DNA of 64,000 bases from Thalassospira povalilytica. Its GTDB lineage: Bacteria > Pseudomonadota > Alphaproteobacteria > Rhodospirillales > Thalassospiraceae. A program made the translations under genes and the position numbers. This document shows, one piece after another, positions 62,165 through 64,000 of the stretch (the stretch's first letter is position 1; each line of letters starts with the position of its first letter). The notes beneath the pieces are model-generated. The model was given only the letters and a program-made list of their open reading frames with translations, had not been told where the DNA came from and did not search any database. The DNA is taken from positions 248,001-312,000 of the forward strand of contig NZ_PGTS01000001.1 of the NCBI RefSeq assembly GCF_002844235.1, written 5' to 3'.

Positions 62165-64000
62165 TTAGCCATCCGTTGCGGTGGCAAGCCTTGAAATATC
62201 CTGTGCGCTCATTGGTCGGCCAAGCAGGTAACCCTGCACAAGGTCGCACCCGGCATCCCGCAGAACTTCAAGCTGACGATCGTTTTCGACCCCTTCGGCA
62301 ATGCAGGTTTTGCCAAGGTTGCGCGCCATATTGATGATGGTGATTGCCAATGTCCGGCCTTCTTCGCCACGATCGATGTCGGTGACAAAACTGCGATCAA
62401 GCTTGATCTGATCAAATGGCAGGGTCCGCAGATAGCTCAGGCTGGAAAAGCCGGTGCCAAAATCATCAAGCGAAATGCGAATGCCCAGATCCTGGATACG
62501 CTGAAGTTTGGCACGCATGTCGGCCATATCGCGCATGAACAGGCTTTCGGTGACTTCGATTTCAAGCCGGTCGGCAGACAACCCCTTGTCGACCAGAATG
62601 GCCCGCAGCTGTTCTGCAAGATCGACCGTGCCATAGAATTGCTGAACTGACACATTCACCGCCAGCCGCAGATTGTGCAGACCTTCGCTGCGCCAGTTGA
62701 CCAGTTGACGACAGGCCGTGCGCATGACCCAGCGACCCAGTTCGCCGATGACGCCGATTTCTTCGGCAACCGGGATAAAGGTCGATGGCGGGATATGTTC
62801 CCCGCTTGCCGTTGTCCATCTTGCCAAGGCTTCGACACCGCACAACTGGCCAGTTTTGGTGTCAAATTGCGGTTGATAGGCAAGATGGAGTTCATTGTTA
62901 TCGAGCGCGCGCCGTAAGGCCGTTTCAAGCGCCAGATCAGCACCCTTCTGACTTTGCAGCGACACGCTGAACCGACCGACCCGGTTGCGCCCCTGTTCCT
63001 TTGCCTGAAGCATGGCAATTTCCACACAGCGCAAAAGATTGCTGGTGTCATTGGCATCCTTGGGAAAAGAGGCAATGCCGATGCTGGCCGAAAGATAAAG
63101 GTCATCACCCTTGCTGGTCAGATGCGGTTCGCCAAGCCGGACAAGAACGCGTTCGGCAAGGTTCAGGGCTTCCTGTTCGGTTTTTATGTCGGGCAGGATG
63201 GCGGCATATTCATCGGCACCGACACGGGCCATGACCGCATCATGGCCAAGTTCGCGGCTGATGCGTCGGGATACTTCGACCAGAACATCATCCCCGGCAT
63301 TGTGGCCCAGTGCGTTGTTAACGCGCTGAAAGTTATCAAGATCCAGCATCATGACAGTCAATGGCCGGCCGTGCTGCCGGGCGCGCCCGACATGAAGCGA
63401 CAGCAATTCCGAAAAACGCCGGCGGTTGGGCATGCCGGTCAGCTCGTCGGTAAAGGCAATCCGAAGGATATCTTCGCGGTTTTTTTCGCGTTCACTGATG
63501 TCGGTAAAGATCGACGCATAATGGCTTATGGTGCCGTCGCTGTCGCGGATGGCCATGATCGAAAGCCATTCCGGGAATGTTTCACCGGATTTGCGACGGT
63601 TCCAGATCTCGCCTTCCCATTTGCCGGTCCGGGCAAGTTCGACCCACATCTGGCTATAGAAATCCTTGCTTTGGCGACCGGACTGCAAAATGCTCGGGTT
63701 TTTGCCAATGACTTCTTCGGCCTGATAACCGGTGACACGGGTAAAGGCGGGGTTGACGGCCTCGATCTCGGCGCGGGCGTTACAGACCATGACGCAGTCT
63801 GGCGAGTTTTCAATCAGCTTGCGGGCAAGCGCAAGTGACTGGCGGGCCTTGACCAGTTCGCTGTCGCTGTCATCATTGATGTTGTTCAGATAGATCAGAT
63901 AGTCCTGCTCGATAAATTCAAGCAGATCGGCAAAGGACAGAACGCCGATGATTTCCCGGTGCTGGTTATGAACAACAAGGTGGCGGATGTTCTTGCGCAA
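62165..64000 (-). CDS. CBS-PAS-GGDEF-EAL cyclic-di-GMP protein (N-terminus beyond window)
   Basis: The gene enters from the right edge. The visible 611 residues show the end of a probable CBS domain pair (HLVVHNQHREIIGVLSFADL), a PAS domain with PAC (about 60-170), a GGDEF domain with signature RVGADEY instead of RVGGDEF, and a full EAL domain (GVEALARW, NVSVQQF, EVTES, DDFGTGFSSLSYL, KLDRSFV, EGVEN). The EAL catalytic residues are intact, so it is probably a c-di-GMP phosphodiesterase with a regulatory or weak GGDEF. No membrane helix is seen. Confidence 0.92.
   Translation of the reverse strand: MRKNIRHLVVHNQHREIIGVLSFADLLEFIEQDYLIYLNNINDDSDSELVKARQSLALARKLIENSPDCVMVCNARAEIEAVNPAFTRVTGYQAEEVIGKNPSILQSGRQSKDFYSQMWVELARTGKWEGEIWNRRKSGETFPEWLSIMAIRDSDGTISHYASIFTDISEREKNREDILRIAFTDELTGMPNRRRFSELLSLHVGRARQHGRPLTVMMLDLDNFQRVNNALGHNAGDDVLVEVSRRISRELGHDAVMARVGADEYAAILPDIKTEQEALNLAERVLVRLGEPHLTSKGDDLYLSASIGIASFPKDANDTSNLLRCVEIAMLQAKEQGRNRVGRFSVSLQSQKGADLALETALRRALDNNELHLAYQPQFDTKTGQLCGVEALARWTTASGEHIPPSTFIPVAEEIGVIGELGRWVMRTACRQLVNWRSEGLHNLRLAVNVSVQQFYGTVDLAEQLRAILVDKGLSADRLEIEVTESLFMRDMADMRAKLQRIQDLGIRISLDDFGTGFSSLSYLRTLPFDQIKLDRSFVTDIDRGEEGRTLAITIINMARNLGKTCIAEGVENDRQLEVLRDAGCDLVQGYLLGRPMSAQDISRLATATDG

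Overview
The window reads as a piece of chromosome from a free-living, aerobic, motile alphaproteobacterium. The gene order (coxBA-ctaB-coxF-ctaG-coxC-DUF983-surf1, ispH-thrB-rnhA, a complete ccmABCDE/FGHI set, two-subunit glycine dehydrogenase, CheZ-type proteins) and the moderate GC content fit Rhodospirillales, and most resemble Thalassospira. That genus call is an inference from gene content, not from a search. Most of the window is densely packed core genome. No IS element, integrase, prophage or CRISPR array was seen.

Layout. 1-967: N-terminal part of a membrane sensor (HAMP-PAS) running off the left edge. 1193-3621: ispH-thrB-rnhA operon. 3880-9202: a lipoprotein gene, then a tandem glycine riboswitch driving gcvT-gcvH-gcvPA-gcvPB, closed by a strong terminator. 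9405-15758: two CheZ-like genes flanking a conserved hypothetical, a peroxiredoxin, a DsbD/ScsB-like reductase and YqgE. 16565-22788: aa3-type cytochrome c oxidase genes with heme and copper assembly factors. 22935-30909: M32 carboxypeptidase, cyclic-nucleotide-binding protein, threonine synthase, M16 protease, ROK kinase, CutC and a GAF-GGDEF protein.

31110-37039 is the most unusual region. It is a partly AT-rich cluster in two divergent arms: carbamoyltransferase, SxtJ-like membrane protein and SGNH protein on the minus strand; a 50-residue DUF5989-like protein, a second SGNH protein and an MBOAT O-acyltransferase on the plus strand. It ends next to a tRNA-Gln gene and looks like a system that carbamoylates and O-acylates an extracytoplasmic glycan or small molecule.

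37265-40751: ispE, a large TPR lipoprotein and a DJ-1/PfpI protein. 40848-47314: a catabolic locus with an M20 amidohydrolase, a DUF3100 membrane-protein pair, a LysR regulator and a divergent dehydrogenase/aldehyde dehydrogenase operon. Two near-identical dyads (TGTTGC-N7-GCAACA) bracket the lysR gene and probably join the two arms into one regulon. 47390-50161: ETF-ubiquinone oxidoreductase and a family 4-type uracil-DNA glycosylase diverge around a perfect 22-bp palindrome. 50427-52554: lytic transglycosylase and a small membrane protein. 52593-59486: cytochrome c maturation genes in the order ccmA-B-C-D-E-F-G-H-I, with an unusually short CcmI. 59736-64000: DUF1223 protein, a neurotransmitter:sodium symporter family transporter and the C-terminal part of a CBS-PAS-GGDEF-EAL protein running off the right edge.

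The oxidase, heme-lyase and ETF-QO genes point to a respiratory lifestyle. The sensor, the cyclic-di-GMP proteins and the CheZ proteins point to motility and surface-behaviour control.
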